Of a stretch of DNA of 64,000 nucleotides, positions 1-11,160 are shown piece after piece. The DNA is taken from the NCBI GenBank assembly GCA_023101725.1, contig JALJCO010001238.1, positions 16,033 to 80,032 of the forward strand. The letters are read 5' to 3'. The position numbers and the translations under genes are program-made. The notes under the pieces were generated by a model. It was not told where the DNA came from, searched no databases, and was given only the letters and a program-made list of their open reading frames with translations. Each line of letters opens with the position of its first letter. Within the stretch, counting starts at the first letter, position 1. This stretch comes from Atherinomorus stipes (lineage: Eukaryota; Chordata; Actinopteri; Atheriniformes; Atherinidae).

Positions 1-412
1 GAGTTTCTCGCTGTCTCCACCCACTTTTAGTCACACTCGCCGTTTCCTTTCCTCATTCATTCATTAAGTCAGCGGTGAGTTTTGGCTGCTGCCGTCTTAA
101 ATAAAACATGTTAAAAAATAAATCAGAGTCGGTAGGTTACATCCTTATCTTTTGATGAGGATTTTATGGATTAAGATGCTGCATGAAGGGTTAAATATTC
201 AGAGATCATTATCAGACCACGGATAGAAGTTTAATTTCCCGACAGTTGTCATTTCTGACGTTACAGTTACACATCACGGTCAGTTATCTACATACACGAG
301 CTGATCCGTCCGTACATTTATAATATCACCAGCCATAAGTGATAATTGGAGGTCCTGTCTCTCCGTTTACAAGAGATGCTTTAACATGATCATTTGAGTG
401 TCCAGCTGTCTC

Positions 413-480
413 TGGTTCTGGCTAAATGGATAAAGTGTTCGTTTGCCATGCGGGGAACTGCAGTTCAATTCTTGTTGTGG
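413..480 (+). repeat. tRNA-like SINE head (candidate)
   Basis: An A-box-like stretch (TGGCTAAATGG, 419-429) is followed about 30 bases later by a degenerate B-box (AGTTCAATTC, near 462-471), the spacing of an RNA polymerase III promoter. No clean cloverleaf can be drawn, so this is a tRNA-derived repeat rather than a working tRNA gene. Confidence 0.3.
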
Positions 481-702
481 CTTTTTATTTATGTTGCCAT
501 ACGCTTTTCTCTCGAAGCATATTGTCTACTACCCTGCATTTTTTCGCAAATAGATTTTTTATTTCTTTCATTGTAGACGCAGGGCATTTGAGAAATGCGA
601 CGGTTATATTTAATCTTAATGCTGCCGACAAGACCGCTTCTCCCTGAGGGATTTCACTCAAGTTAAATAAATAAAAAGACTGTGGTAAAAGTACAATGCT
701 GG

Positions 703-776
703 ATTCGAACACCCCCCCCCCCCCCCCCCCCCCCTCAAGTGGCAGGCAAGCGCGCAGACCATTAGACCAACCAGAT
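703..776 (-). repeat. tRNA-like SINE head with poly-C insertion
   Basis: Read on the minus strand, it has an A-box (TTGGTCTAATGGTC) and a perfect B-box (GTTCGAATCC). The middle resembles a glycine-tRNA anticodon arm, but a run of about 24 C (plus strand) fills the variable region. The cloverleaf is broken, so it is most likely a SINE or tRNA pseudogene. Confidence 0.4.
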
Positions 777-1073
777 ATTCATATTCAGTTATATATATTA
801 TACGAGACCTTCGCGTTACCATTAAACAGTTCTACTCTGTAACATCGTTGTGATTGTAAAGGACAGCATTTAGCCTAAACTTAAATCTTCTCCCATGCCG
901 CCTATCTTTCTTTCTTTTTTTATTTTTTTTGCTTGCAGCAGCAGTTTAAACTCGCCATATGAGGCTTTAAAAGTTATATCTCCATTCAATGGCGAGCGCA
1001 GCCCCGCCCTCGCGTCTACGTTACCATGGTGACTCGTCGAATCGGTGCTCAATTGATGTTGGCTTTTTATCTT

Positions 1074-1232
1074 GGTAGCGCCGAGTTAAAACCCCGGGTC
1101 GAACTACTCTGAGTTGATTAAACCAACTCAAATCAGCTGTTATGGGACTGAAAACTCAGAGTTTCCAATCTCCGAGTAGGTCAACTCAGAGTTCAGAGTT
1201 ACTCTCGGAGTTTGTTGAACCTGCTTCGTGCA
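1074..1232. repeat. Palindromic MITE-like repeat
   Basis: The stretch is built of forward and inverted copies of ACTCTGAGTT / AACTCAGAGT, including a near-palindrome around GAGTTGATTAAACCAACTC. It looks like a small non-autonomous DNA transposon. Exact ends and family are not resolved. Confidence 0.35.
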
Positions 1233-1480
1233 ACAGACCCCAGGTGCCCAGTTAGTGGGTGTTTTGTTTGTGGCTGCTGCCACCGTGTGGTATAGTGTTG
1301 TAAGTATGTTTCAGTTTTTCCTACCTGATATTTATGTTTTTTCTATGTTTATTTCTTTTCATTGGCGGCAAGGGGTTGGGAATATTTTCTTTTTTTTGGA
1401 TCTCCTCTCCTCTCTTTTTCTTTTTTTTCCTATTGTGTCAACAAGTTTTCAGAGACTTTGCTCTGTCTTGCCTATAGGTT

Positions 1481-1858
1481 ATGACCTCACTACATATTGC
1501 TTCTTGGAACATAAATGGCCTGAATACCCCCGTTAAACGCTCAATGTGCCTTGATTGGCTCAAGCGACATAATATTGATGTAGCTTTCATTCAAGAGTCA
1601 CACTTTAAACATTCAGATAAATACCGATTGGCAAATAGACAGTATTCTACTGCAGCTGCTGCTGCATACACTTCTCGAAGCTGCGGTGCCCTGGTGGTCT
1701 TGAGATGCAATCTCTCATTAACAGTGACTGGGAAATATGAAAGTGATGATGGCCGAATTGCTTATATTAAAACCAATATTGGTGGGAAAAAAAATTGCAT
1801 TTCTTTGTATCTACGCCCCAAATCAATACAGCTCACAATTTTTTTAAATAATCGGTAA
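1481..1858 (+). pseudogene. LINE ORF2, N-terminal endonuclease part
   Basis: The first 125 residues of the LINE polyprotein in reading frame 2. It starts like an exonuclease-endonuclease-phosphatase domain: SWNINGL near residue 8 and the catalytic IQES motif near residue 37. In this family the domain nicks the chromosomal target to prime reverse transcription. The frame ends at a stop just after a run of T (about 1839-1845), and the rest of the endonuclease continues in another frame from about 1860. A small indel in or near the homopolymer is the simplest explanation, so this copy cannot make the full protein from one frame. Confidence 0.8.
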
Positions 1859-1904
1859 GATTCTATGCGATCTCCACGATTTTGCAGTTATTATTGGTGC
1901 TGAC

Positions 1905-4900
1905 ATGAATGCTGTCCTTGATCCTTCATTTGATCGATCTGGTGTACCATCACATGTTCCACCCTCTACTGTCGCGTTCCAAGGCTTAGTTAGTGATTTC
2001 AATCTCTCAGATTTATTCAGAACTGTGAACCCTTCTTCAAGACAATATAGCCTTTACTCAAACCGACATAAAACATATTCAAGAATAGATCATATATTGG
2101 CTTCCAAAACAGCATTTTCGCAAATTCACTCTTCAGTTATTTATCCATCTTCCCTATCTGACCACTCCGTCATCACTGCACAAATCACTCTAAATGAAAC
2201 TTCCACTAGAGCCACAAGGTGGCGTTTTAATACGATGTTGCTTAAAAACAAAGACTATTGTGAGCATTTCAAAAATACTTTTAAAGAGTTCATCTCAATC
2301 AACATTAACTCAGTGGAAGATCCCCGTATTCTCTGGGGGGCTATCAAAGGCTTTATAAGAAATACAACTATTTCCTTTGCTTCCCACTCAAATCGAACAA
2401 GACTTGGCAAAATAAACTCTCTTGAAAATGAGCTTCAAAAATTGGAACTGTCCCAACAGATCCACGGCATCACTGAGGCCAGTAAAAAAGAAATAGACTC
2501 AGTCAGAGTGAATTTACACAAACTATTGAGAACAAGAGCTGAATTTCAAATTCATAGGACCAGGAAAAAATATTATTTTAATAGCTCAAGACCAAGCCGC
2601 CTGCTGTCTCTGAGCATGCAGAAATGTGAAAAATATTCTAGCATTGCAGCCATTACCTCAGACCAAAAAGTATTAACCGCTTCCAAAGAAATAAACTTTG
2701 CTTTTCAAACTTTTTACTCAGAGCTATACAAATCTGAGATTACATTAGATAAAACTAAATGTGAATCCTTCCTCAATGACTTAAACCTTCCCATGCTCAC
2801 ACAAGAGGATGCTGATCACCTTGGTGAACCAATCACTCTAACTGAGCTGAAGAATGCTGTGGCTGGAATGACAAAAGGCAAGTCTCCGGGATGGGATGGG
2901 ATTCCCCCAGAATTCTATCTCACCTTCTGGGCAGAACTAGGCCAACACTTTTTAGCCATGATTCATAGAACTATTGAGGTGGGTGCCTTTTTCAATGACA
3001 TGAACGCTGCTTTAATATCTGTGCTACCTAAACCCAACAAGGACTCCACTAAATGTGGCAACTACAGACCGCTTTCTATTCTAAATGCTGAGATTAAAAT
3101 TTTTGCTCGGATATTGGCTTCCCGATTAGAACCACATGTAACAACACTCATTAACTGTGACCAAACGGGTTTTGTGAAATCAAGGCTGCCTTCTGATAAC
3201 ATGCGTCGTTTACTCCATGTAATCCATGCGACCAAAGATATACCCTCACCATGTGCGTTGCTAAGCCTGGACGCAGAGAAGGCTTTCGATAGGCTAGAAT
3301 GGGATTATCTGTGGATGGTCCTGCATCACTTTAAATTCGGTCCTAATTTTATCAACTTGGTTAAACTGTTATACAACAACCCTTCTGCAATGATACAAAC
3401 AAATGGTATTATATCAGACAAAATCACTCTGTCACGCTCGTGCCGACAAGGTTGCCCTTTGAGCCCCTTTCTTTTTATTTTATCCTTAGAGCCCCTTGCG
3501 CAAAAAGTACGTCAACATCCATCTATCACCCCTATTGCTTTCAACAGCACAACCCATTCCATTTCATTGTATGCAGATGATATACTGTTATTTTTTGATA
3601 GTGCTGTCACCTCTTTACCTCATATCTTGGATACTTTTGATGATTTCAGCTCTTTGTCTGGTTATAAAATTAACTGGACAAAATCTGTGCTATTTCCACT
3701 TAATTCTTACCTTGATACTAGTTTACTACCTCAACATATTCCGGTCGTTAGACAATTTAAGTATTTAGGTGTAGATATCTTTCCCTCGCTAACAAGTATT
3801 GCCAATGAAAACTTTTTGGGTATATATAAAAAAATTGAAATCGATCTTACCAGGTGGTCTTTTCTGCCCAAATCATTGCAAGCTCGTGTGGCGATTATTA
3901 AAATGGACATTCTACCGCGAATAAATTTCTTTTCCTCCATGTTACCATTACCTCCTCCATCTGACTATTGGAAAAGGATCCACTCCCTGGTTTCAAAATT
4001 CATTTGGAATGGGAAGCGACCGAGGGTAAGATGGGCAACACTCTCCCGCCACAAAACAGATGGTGGACTTTCTCTACCCAACTTCAAATATTATTTTTGG
4101 TCTTTTGTTTTAAGACCGCTATCATACTGGTTACAGCCTGATTCAACTGTTTGTTGGAAACCAATAGAAAGCAATCTAGCATCCCCACATAGGTTGGTAG
4201 ATCTTATATACTCAAATGCTCCCTTAAAGCGAGCAAAATTACGTCTTGGCCCCATAATAAGCCTTCTGTTAAAAACGTGGCATCTTGCTGAACAAGAACT
4301 CAAAATCACTTGTAAATGGCACCTGAATAGTCCACTCTTCAACAACTATTCTCTTCTAACTGGGGGAATTCCTTTCTCATCCTCGGATTGGAGTGCTAAG
4401 GGCGTTCACACCCTGGCCGATGTGTTCAGTGAAAGCGGGCTCAGAGACTTCCACGATCTGAGAATGTCTTACGGCCTCCCGGGCACATCCTTGTTTTTAT
4501 ATTTTCAGTTACGGTCTTCCATGAAAACTTATGGGGTGCCATGGAGCTCCCCACTTACCACTCATCCCTTGCACTCTACTTTATACAATAAGAAAAGGGG
4601 CTTGGTCTCTAGTCTATATGCTATCTTCCGAGATGCTTCTTATTCATCTCTACCCATTGTACAAGTTTGGGCTCAGGACCTGAAGCATTTCATCAATAGA
4701 GAACTGTTAGACTGGGACAAAATATGGTATTCAATCACCCTTGCCTCTAAAAACCCAGATCATCAACAGATCCACTTCAATCTTATCCACAGGACCTACC
4801 TCACTCCACAAAGGAACTTCCTCATGAAGCGTATAGCATCTCCGATCTGCACTCTTTGTTCAGATGGACTTATTGGTACCTACATGCATATGTACTGGGA

Positions 4901-5243
4901 ATGCAAACCTGTGAAATACTTTTGGGTTGAGGTCTGCTCTTCTTTAGGTGATGTTCTGAATATAACCGTGCCATGCTCCCCTGCTGTGCTTCTTTTAAAT
5001 GATACCTCCTCTCTTAAACTATCAAGTGGAAACAATCGCTTTTTCCTAACTGGCATTACTGCTGCCAAGAAGATGCTGGCCCTACGATGGAAGCCCCCAC
5101 ACTCACTTTCCAGGGCCCAGTGGATTAATACTTACATTGATATTGTTAACATGGAGCTATCTGTGGCAAAAATGCATGGTGCCAGTACTGACACGGTTAT
5201 ATCCTGGCTGGCAGTGTCAGAAAAGATTGAAAGTTTACGATAA
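1905..5243 (+). pseudogene. LINE ORF2: endonuclease remainder, reverse transcriptase, C-terminal Cys-rich domain
   Basis: An open frame of 1112 residues. The first 110 or so complete the endonuclease: GADMNAV just before or at the start, RIDHIL near residue 60, and the catalytic LSDHSVI near residue 83. The reverse transcriptase follows with YRPLSILN, LLSLDAEKAFDR, the GCPLSPFLF motif and the catalytic box YADDILLF near residue 555. The distal part carries HFNLIHRTYLTP and a cysteine pair CTLC followed by H and C, the zinc-knuckle-like tail common to L1/Tx1 elements. RT polymerises target-primed cDNA. The frame is long and clean, so the copy is fairly young apart from the upstream frameshift. 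Placement within L1 versus Tx1 is inference. Confidence 0.85.
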
Positions 5244-5549
5244 CTTCCAATATCCTTCTGTACATTCGTTTGTATGGATATATTTAAGTGTACGGATATG
5301 CATATTTACCTGCATGTTTTGTTTGTTCTTTGTTAAACTGTGAACATTTGTCTTTTGTGAAATGAGTGGAGATCCAGGGTATATGGGTGGGGGGAGGGAT
5401 GTCGCCACGGGATTATTTGTCTTTTATGTTATGTTGTATCCATGTGCTGTCTTTACTTTTCTCCTTTTTATTTGCCTTCCTTCTTTGTTTTGCTGTATAT
5501 AAAATTGAGAAATTGAAATAAACAGTTGATCACAAAAAAAAAAAAAAAA

Positions 5550-5858
5550 GCTCAGATCCTCCTCCTTTTGGGCAGAGATGCCATAAGACTTCACAAGGTG
5601 CGAGATCAGGTCAATGGTCCACCAAATGCACCATTTGCTCAGCGTCTTGATCTTGGCTGGGTCATTGTCGGAGACATCTGTCTGGGCCGCACACACAGAT
5701 CAGCATCCGTCAGAACTTATAAAACCTGCACCTTGCCCAATGGGAGACCATCCTTCTTCAACCCACGTACTAACAACATGCATGTAAAAGAAAGACTTCC
5801 CACAAACAAGCCAAGTCTTTGTACACAGAGCAGCATAGACACTTCCCACAAAATCTAG
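5550..5858 (+). pseudogene. BEL/Pao Pol, protease/linker remnant
   Basis: About 100 residues typical of the end of the BEL aspartic protease and its link to RT: LLLGRDAIRLHKVRDQ, then FAQRLDLGWVIVGDICLG. The catalytic aspartate region would lie upstream and is missing because the element starts at the LINE junction. The frame closes with TAG at 5856-5858, in frame with the RT that follows, so it is a nonsense change rather than a gene end. Confidence 0.75.
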
Positions 5859-5879
5859 ACTGACAACCTTGGTGACACT

Positions 5880-7208
5880 GTGTTCGTCAGAACAGATCAC
5901 GATGAAAGGCCTGCGCCATCACAGGAAGATAAACACTTTCTCGCCATCATGCAAACTGAAATGTTCCAGGATGCATCAAACAGTTGGGTTGCCCCTCTTC
6001 TATTTGCAACTCCCAGGCAGAGGCTACCAAATAACCGAGACCAAGCCCTTGGACGCCTGAAAACTCTAAGGCGAAGCCTCAACAAGAAAGCAGATATGAA
6101 AGATCACTTCATCAAGTTTATGCAAAAGATCTTTGACAAACAGCAAGCAGAAATAGCACCTGCCCTAAAGCCTAATGAAGAGTGCTGGTACCTCCCACTT
6201 TTCGGCGTTTATCACCCGCAGAAACCTGGTCAAATACGGGTCGTATTTGACTCCAGCGCCAAGTTTGAAGGTGTGTCACTTAATGACATGCTCTTAAGTG
6301 GCCCAGACCTAAACAACACCCTGCTTGGCGTCCTGATGCGCTTTCGCAAGGAACCAATTGCTATAACAGCTGACGTGGAACAGATGTTTTACTGTTTCAC
6401 TGTCAGGGAGGACCATCGCAATTTTTTCCGCTTCTTGTGGTATAGAGATAATGATCTTTCAAAGGAGGTAACAGAGTACCGGATGAAGGTACATGTGTTT
6501 GGCAATAGCCCATCACCAGCCGTGTCCATATATGGATTGAGAAAAGCTGCTGAAGTTGGAGAAGAGGAACATGGAAAGGATGCAAAACAGTTTGTGTCAA
6601 GGAACTTTTATGTCGACGATGGTCTGACCTCGCTTCCCACAGAAGCAGAGGCTGTCAGTCTCCTTCAAAACACACAAAGGATGCTAGCTGAGTCAAACTT
6701 GCATCTTCACAAAATAGCCTCTAACAGCAGCAAAGTGATGGAGGCTTTCCCAGCAGAAGATCTGGCAAAAGACCTCAAGGACTTAGACCTCAGATGTGAC
6801 CCCTTACCTCTTCAGCGCAGCCTTGGCCTGAGCTGGAGACTCCACTCAGATGCTTTCACATTCCAAGTTTCTAAAGAGGAAAAGCCCTTTACCAAACGGG
6901 GTGTCCTGTCAACGGTTAACAGTTTGTATGACCCCTTAGGGTTTGTATCCCCCATAACTGTCCAAGGAAAGGCTCTCAGAGAACTTACTACAGAAACATG
7001 TGACTGGGACGACCCCCTACCAGCAGCTAAAGAGAAGCAGTGGACTGCATGGAAAGACTCACTGATGGATGTGGAACTGCTGAACATTCCCCGACCTTAC
7101 GTACCATTTTCCCTAGCTTCAGCACAACAAAAAGAGCTTTGCGTCTTCTCAGATGCTTCATCCACCGCCATTGCTGCTGTTGCTTATATCCGTGTGCTCG
7201 ACAACTAA
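5880..7208 (+). pseudogene. BEL/Pao Pol, reverse transcriptase
   Basis: A 442-residue segment in the same frame as the flanking pieces. BEL/Pao hallmarks are SWVAPLL and PNNR near the start, IRVVFDSSA, the catalytic-aspartate segment AITADVEQMF, the active-site box NFYVDDGL near residue 243, and the thumb motif LYDPLGFVSPIT. The enzyme would copy the element's RNA into DNA in virus-like particles. It ends with TAA at 7206-7208 where RNase H continues in the same frame, so the stop is a disabling mutation. Confidence 0.85.
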
Positions 7209-7232
7209 AGTCAGTACGTCTCAGGGTTTGTC

Positions 7233-8387
7233 ATGGGGAAAGCTAAACTAGCCCCAAAGCCTGCTCACACCATACCACGTTTAGAACTGTGTGCAGCAGT
7301 TCTTGCTGTAGAGGTGGCGGAGCTCATTTGTCAGGAAATGGACTTGGAGTTTCAGTCCATTAACTACTACACAGACAGTAAAATTGTCTTAGGATACATT
7401 CATAACACAACAAGATGGTTCCATGTTTACGTAGCCAATAGAGTTTCTCGGATCAGGAAATCAACTGTGCCTTTGCAGTGGCACCACATCACCACAGAAC
7501 AGAACCCTGCTGACATTGCAACAAGACCAATAACAGCAAGCCTTCTTCAAAAGACAAACTGGTTTGTTGGACCATCTTTCCTGAGACAAGCCCCTCAACC
7601 ACCATACTCACCACTGACTCAGTATGAACTCATCAACCCAGAAGAAGATTCAGAGGTTCGCCCTGAAGTCAACTCCTTTGCGACCAAGATTGTCAAGGAA
7701 CCTCTCTATCCTCAGAGATTCGAGCGTTTCTCCTCTTGGAAACGGTTAACACTAGCTATAGCAAGGCTAATCACTGTGGCGAGAAACAAATCTAAAACTT
7801 CAGCGCAGCATCACAAAGAGCCACAGATGCAAGCCAAGGTGCAAATCATCCGCAGCGTCCAACAGCATGCGTTCAAGAATGAGCTCAAAATGCTGCAAAA
7901 TGGAGAAAAGATCTCTAAAGCTAGCCCTTTGTGGACTCTGACTCCCTTTGTTGACCATGATGGGTTGTTGAGAGTTGGTGGCAGAATTTCTTCAGCAGAC
8001 TTTCCATACGACGAGAGACACCCAATCATACTCCCCAAGAAACATCATGTGTCAACACTGCTTGCTAGACACTATCACCAAGAAGTTGCGCACCAAGGTC
8101 GACAACTCACTGAAGGCACTCTTCGCTCAGCTGGTGTGTGGATTCTGGGAGGGAGGAAGTTAATCTCTAGCCTGATCCATGGGTGTTTCACTTGTCGCAA
8201 ACTCAGAGGCAAACCTATAGAGCATAAAATGGCCGACCTTCCTGATGACAGACTTGCTGTAGAGCCCCCATTTACCAGAGTTGGTTTAGACGTCTTTGGG
8301 CCATGGAATATTGTTTCATGTCGCACCAGAGGAGGCACAGCAGAGAGCAAACGTTGGGCGGTGATGTTCAGCTGTTTAGCATCCTGA
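7233..8387 (+). pseudogene. BEL/Pao Pol, RNase H and integrase zinc-binding domain
   Basis: It begins within RNase H (PRLELCAA, then YYTDSKIVLGYI, and QNPADIATRP) and passes through the BEL-specific linker. The integrase HHCC zinc-binding module follows: H-x3-H in HYHQEVAHQG, then CFTC about 35 residues later. The first catalytic aspartate of integrase lies in GLDVFGPW. The frame is closed by TGA at 8385-8387, at a position where the family normally continues, so it is a nonsense change. Confidence 0.82.
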
Positions 8388-8414
8388 GCTGTACGCATCG
8401 AAGTAATTGAATCG

Positions 8415-8966
8415 ATGACTACTTCGAGTTTCATCAATGCCTTGAGGAGATTTTTTGCCGTTCGAGGCCCCTCCAAAGTTCTACGATCTGATAGGGGAAC
8501 TAATTTCATTGGACCGTGCAGAGAACTAAAGATTTCCACAGCTGATCCCGAGGTGCAAGCGTATCTCGGCTCTGAGGGTTGCTCATGGACATTCAATGCA
8601 CCGCACTCCTCCCACATGGGAGGCTCATGGGAGAGAATGATTGGCATGGCTCGCAGAATCCTGGATGGCTTGCTTCTCCAATCTGGGCCTGTACATCTTA
8701 CTCATGAAGTCCTGACAACTTTGATGGCCGAAGTTATGGCTATTATGAATGCGCGTCCTCTCGTTCCTGTAGCAGCTGACCCAGACTCACCTTCAGTTCT
8801 GACACCTGCGATGCTCCTTACACAAAAGGTAGGCAGTGCTCCTGCTCCAGCTGTAGAGTTTGACTTGAAAGACATGTACTCACCTCCAATTCTTCAAAAC
8901 AATGTCAGCAAGGCATTTAACACGTTGCTGACATTGTTTTGGAAGAAAAGGAGGGTTGGTACTTGA
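8415..8966 (+). pseudogene. BEL/Pao Pol, integrase catalytic core
   Basis: It continues the same frame with the second catalytic aspartate (SDRGTNFIG) and the glutamate segment (MGGSWERMIGMARR), then the linker to the C-terminal domain. Integrase inserts the cDNA into chromosomes. From about 8896 the expected sequence is replaced by an inverted repeat and a frame change, and the true C-terminus continues from 8939 in frame 2. Confidence 0.8.
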
Positions 8967-9214
8967 CAACTCTTCAATCCAGAAGGAAATGGACAACTGA
9001 CCAGTTAAATGTTCAGGTTGGAGACATCGTCCTGTTGAAAGATGATGTGGCCAAAAGGAATGAGTGGCCAGTGGGAATTGTCACCAAGTGCCTTTCAAGC
9101 AGGGATCAAAGGATAAGGAAAGTGAAACTAAGAGTTGTGAAACAAGGAATCCCACGTGTCTACTTGCGTCCTGTGTCGCAACTCATCTTGCTCCCCAACG
9201 ACCACAAAGACTGA
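8939..9214 (+). pseudogene. BEL/Pao integrase C-terminal domain
   Basis: About 90 residues in a new frame: LTTLQSRRKWT, VGDIVLLKDD, EWPVGIVTKC and PVSQLILL, the characteristic BEL integrase C-terminus that ends Pol. Its frame differs from the catalytic core because of the rearrangement at 8896-8940. The methionine at 8939 is fortuitous. Confidence 0.78.
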
Positions 9215-9263
9215 TAAGAAAAATGAACTGGTGTTGGTATAATTGATTATACCAGGCGGGGAG

Positions 9264-9950
9264 TGTGCTGGCATTGTATTAATGTGTATGTGCCCTTTAA
9301 TGTAGACATCTCAGTTACTGGTGTTTAGCACCCCCTAGCGGCATTTGTGAGAATGAGGAAGTTCAATTGTGTATGCTGCAGCCAAAGCTAAGGCTTCTTG
9401 CTTGATGTTTGGCCCACATAAGCCTGTAAGTTTGATTATTGAAGATATGAAAGTGTTCTGTTTCGTTGTTAAGTACTTGAGGGGCCATTGTTTAAGTGTG
9501 TGATTCATAAACTGTCATAGAGAATGTTTTCACGGACTTATTTGTGCTAATGTATTGATACGGGTTAGCATGCTAGCAGGCCAAGCTAACCGTTTCCTAT
9601 TGGTTTTCAATGTAAATGGCCCTTCGCGGTTAGCATTATGCTAACGTTCACACGCGGTGTACATTTGGGTGGTTTCTTTTTGTGTTTGAAGCGATTTATG
9701 TAGAATGGTTGATTTAGAATATGCTGTTGTTTAGATTGTGAGGGAAGTAAGACTTTAATATGTCTTTTTGTTTCAGTTTTACAGACTTGCATGGAATAAA
9801 AGCTATGAAGTCACTCCATGGACTGTTAACTGTCTGTCTAGCAAGATTATCTAGTCAGCTTCTTGTGAGGACAGAACAAGAGCAAAGTAATGAAACTAGA
9901 CTGTGAGTGAAACAACCAGCTGGATCATACTTAGTTGTAGGCTGCAGACA
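9264..9950 (+). repeat. BEL/Pao 3' LTR (candidate)
   Basis: It starts TGTGCTGG directly after a purine tract at the end of pol and can end in CA near 9950, giving about 690 bp. A polyadenylation signal AATAAA lies near 9795. With no 5' LTR in the window to align, the right boundary is inferred only from the TG..CA convention. Confidence 0.5.
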
Positions 9951-10447
9951 TGGGCTTCTGGGGGATGCTGCCGATATCACACATAAAGGCCGATACCAAT
10001 CATCGGCAAAATGCGAAATATTGGCCAATATCAGCTAAGCCCAGAATTGGTCGATCCTTACTTTGCAGAGTAGTGATGGGAAGACCGATTCTTTTTGCTG
10101 ACTCGGATCTTCTACTCTTGAACAGTAAAAGGAACGAATCTTGAACGAGTCATTTCGTTCATTTTTACAACAGGTGGTGCTGTAGCCCTGAGTGAGCTCC
10201 AAGTCATTGCTCGTATCTCACAACATGACCGAATCACTCAGTTCACTCTGTTGCTCGGCGACGGCGTCACTCGCAGCACACAAACTAAATAACTGGTGCA
10301 GTGGTAGCTCACAATATGTGTAGTAGCCAGACTCAAGCCAAGGATAAACCACTCACCTCCTTCCCCCTGGCTCAGCTGCACATAGGACCACACAGTGACA
10401 GTGTCAGCTCACGAATCACCTCCTCCCTCCTGGGCTCCGGCTCACAG

Positions 10448-10929
10448 TGATAGAATAAATGTATATAATGTTATCATATTTCTTGTGTTTTCTAACTCTG
10501 AAATGTTCTCTCACTCTGTCTCGTACCAGGTACGATTGATAAGACTGTGTGTGTGTGCTCTGGGCCTGGTTTCGGCTGAGGCCAGGCCAGACAAACACAC
10601 ACACACACAGACACACACCAGAAGCATGCTGCCGGGGCTATTAACTGATACTGCAGCCTCAACTCCTCCGCTTAGCTCTTTCAGGTCTTCAGTGCAAAAT
10701 TACTTGTGATCTTGAAGCAAAAGCCCACTGCTTCCCCCTCCCTTTAGGGGCTGAGCTTCCATGTAACTAGGGAAACCCATTTTTAATAAATAAGGGGAGC
10801 TAAGGTAGAAACGACGGAGTTTGTGAGCGTTCTGCTGACAGCTCCCCTTGTACAAGTAAAACTGTGTGTTGACTCTTTTGTGCATCTTGTCTCTCCTAGG
10901 TGTCAAATGTTCAGGGGTTAAACCTGACA
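10448..10929 (+). repeat. ERV-A 5' LTR
   Basis: It begins TGATAGAATAAATG and ends AACCTGACA. An AATAAA polyadenylation signal lies at 10785-10790. It includes a CA/TG-rich stretch near 10548-10620. Length and sequence match the 3' copy with no difference I could find. Confidence 0.95.
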
Positions 10930-10935
10930 TTTACT

Positions 10936-10952
10936 TGGTCCTTCGAGCCGGA
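10936..10952 (+). promoter_or_regulatory. ERV-A primer-binding site, tRNA-Tyr
   Basis: Six bases after the LTR comes TGGTCCTTCGAGCCGGA. It is complementary to the 3' end of vertebrate tyrosine tRNA (acceptor stem starting CCTTCGA, plus CCA). This is where minus-strand DNA synthesis would be primed. Confidence 0.88.
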
Positions 10953-11160
10953 GCCCAACATATCTCATGGTCTCGGAGAGGGGTATGGAAGCGGAATAAG
11001 ACCTTGGCCAGGGCAGTTTTGCCGTGTTGTGCGGAACCGTTTTCCCTGCCCCACCTCCGGGACTGGGGATTGACGGGATCTTGGAAAAAGGAGAGGACGA
11101 GTCGGCTACAGAAGACTTAACGAGGTAGTATATTTTCTCAGTATGAAAGTGATAAAGTCC

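Larger units (their letters stand above)
1..1060. other. Non-coding flank
   Basis: No coding region is supported. Short open frames have no recognisable domain. The stretch holds two tRNA-like SINE heads (entered separately), a long poly-C run at about 711-734, and otherwise AT-rich single-copy-looking sequence. Confidence 0.6.
1230..5549 (+). mobile_element. L1/Tx1-type non-LTR retrotransposon
   Basis: A plus-strand LINE with an AP-endonuclease, a reverse transcriptase and a cysteine-rich C-terminus, ending in an A-rich tail (about 5534-5549) preceded by AATAAA. The 5' boundary is uncertain: no gag-like ORF1 is visible upstream of the endonuclease, so the copy is probably 5'-truncated near 1230. 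Its 3' tail abuts the BEL/Pao element with no intervening sequence. I found no target-site duplication. Confidence 0.8.
5550..9950 (+). mobile_element. BEL/Pao LTR retrotransposon, 5'-truncated
   Basis: Pol order is protease end, RT, RNase H, integrase, then a polypurine-like stretch (GGCGGGGAG, 9256-9263) and a candidate 3' LTR. Everything upstream (5' LTR, primer site, gag) is absent, its place taken by the LINE tail. Reading frame 0 runs from 5550 to about 8930 with three in-frame stops, then shifts. The copy is dead. Confidence 0.85.

Noticed and set aside
703..776. Functional tRNA-Gly gene
   Set aside because: A poly-C run disrupts the cloverleaf and the anticodon stem does not pair; only the pol III boxes remain.
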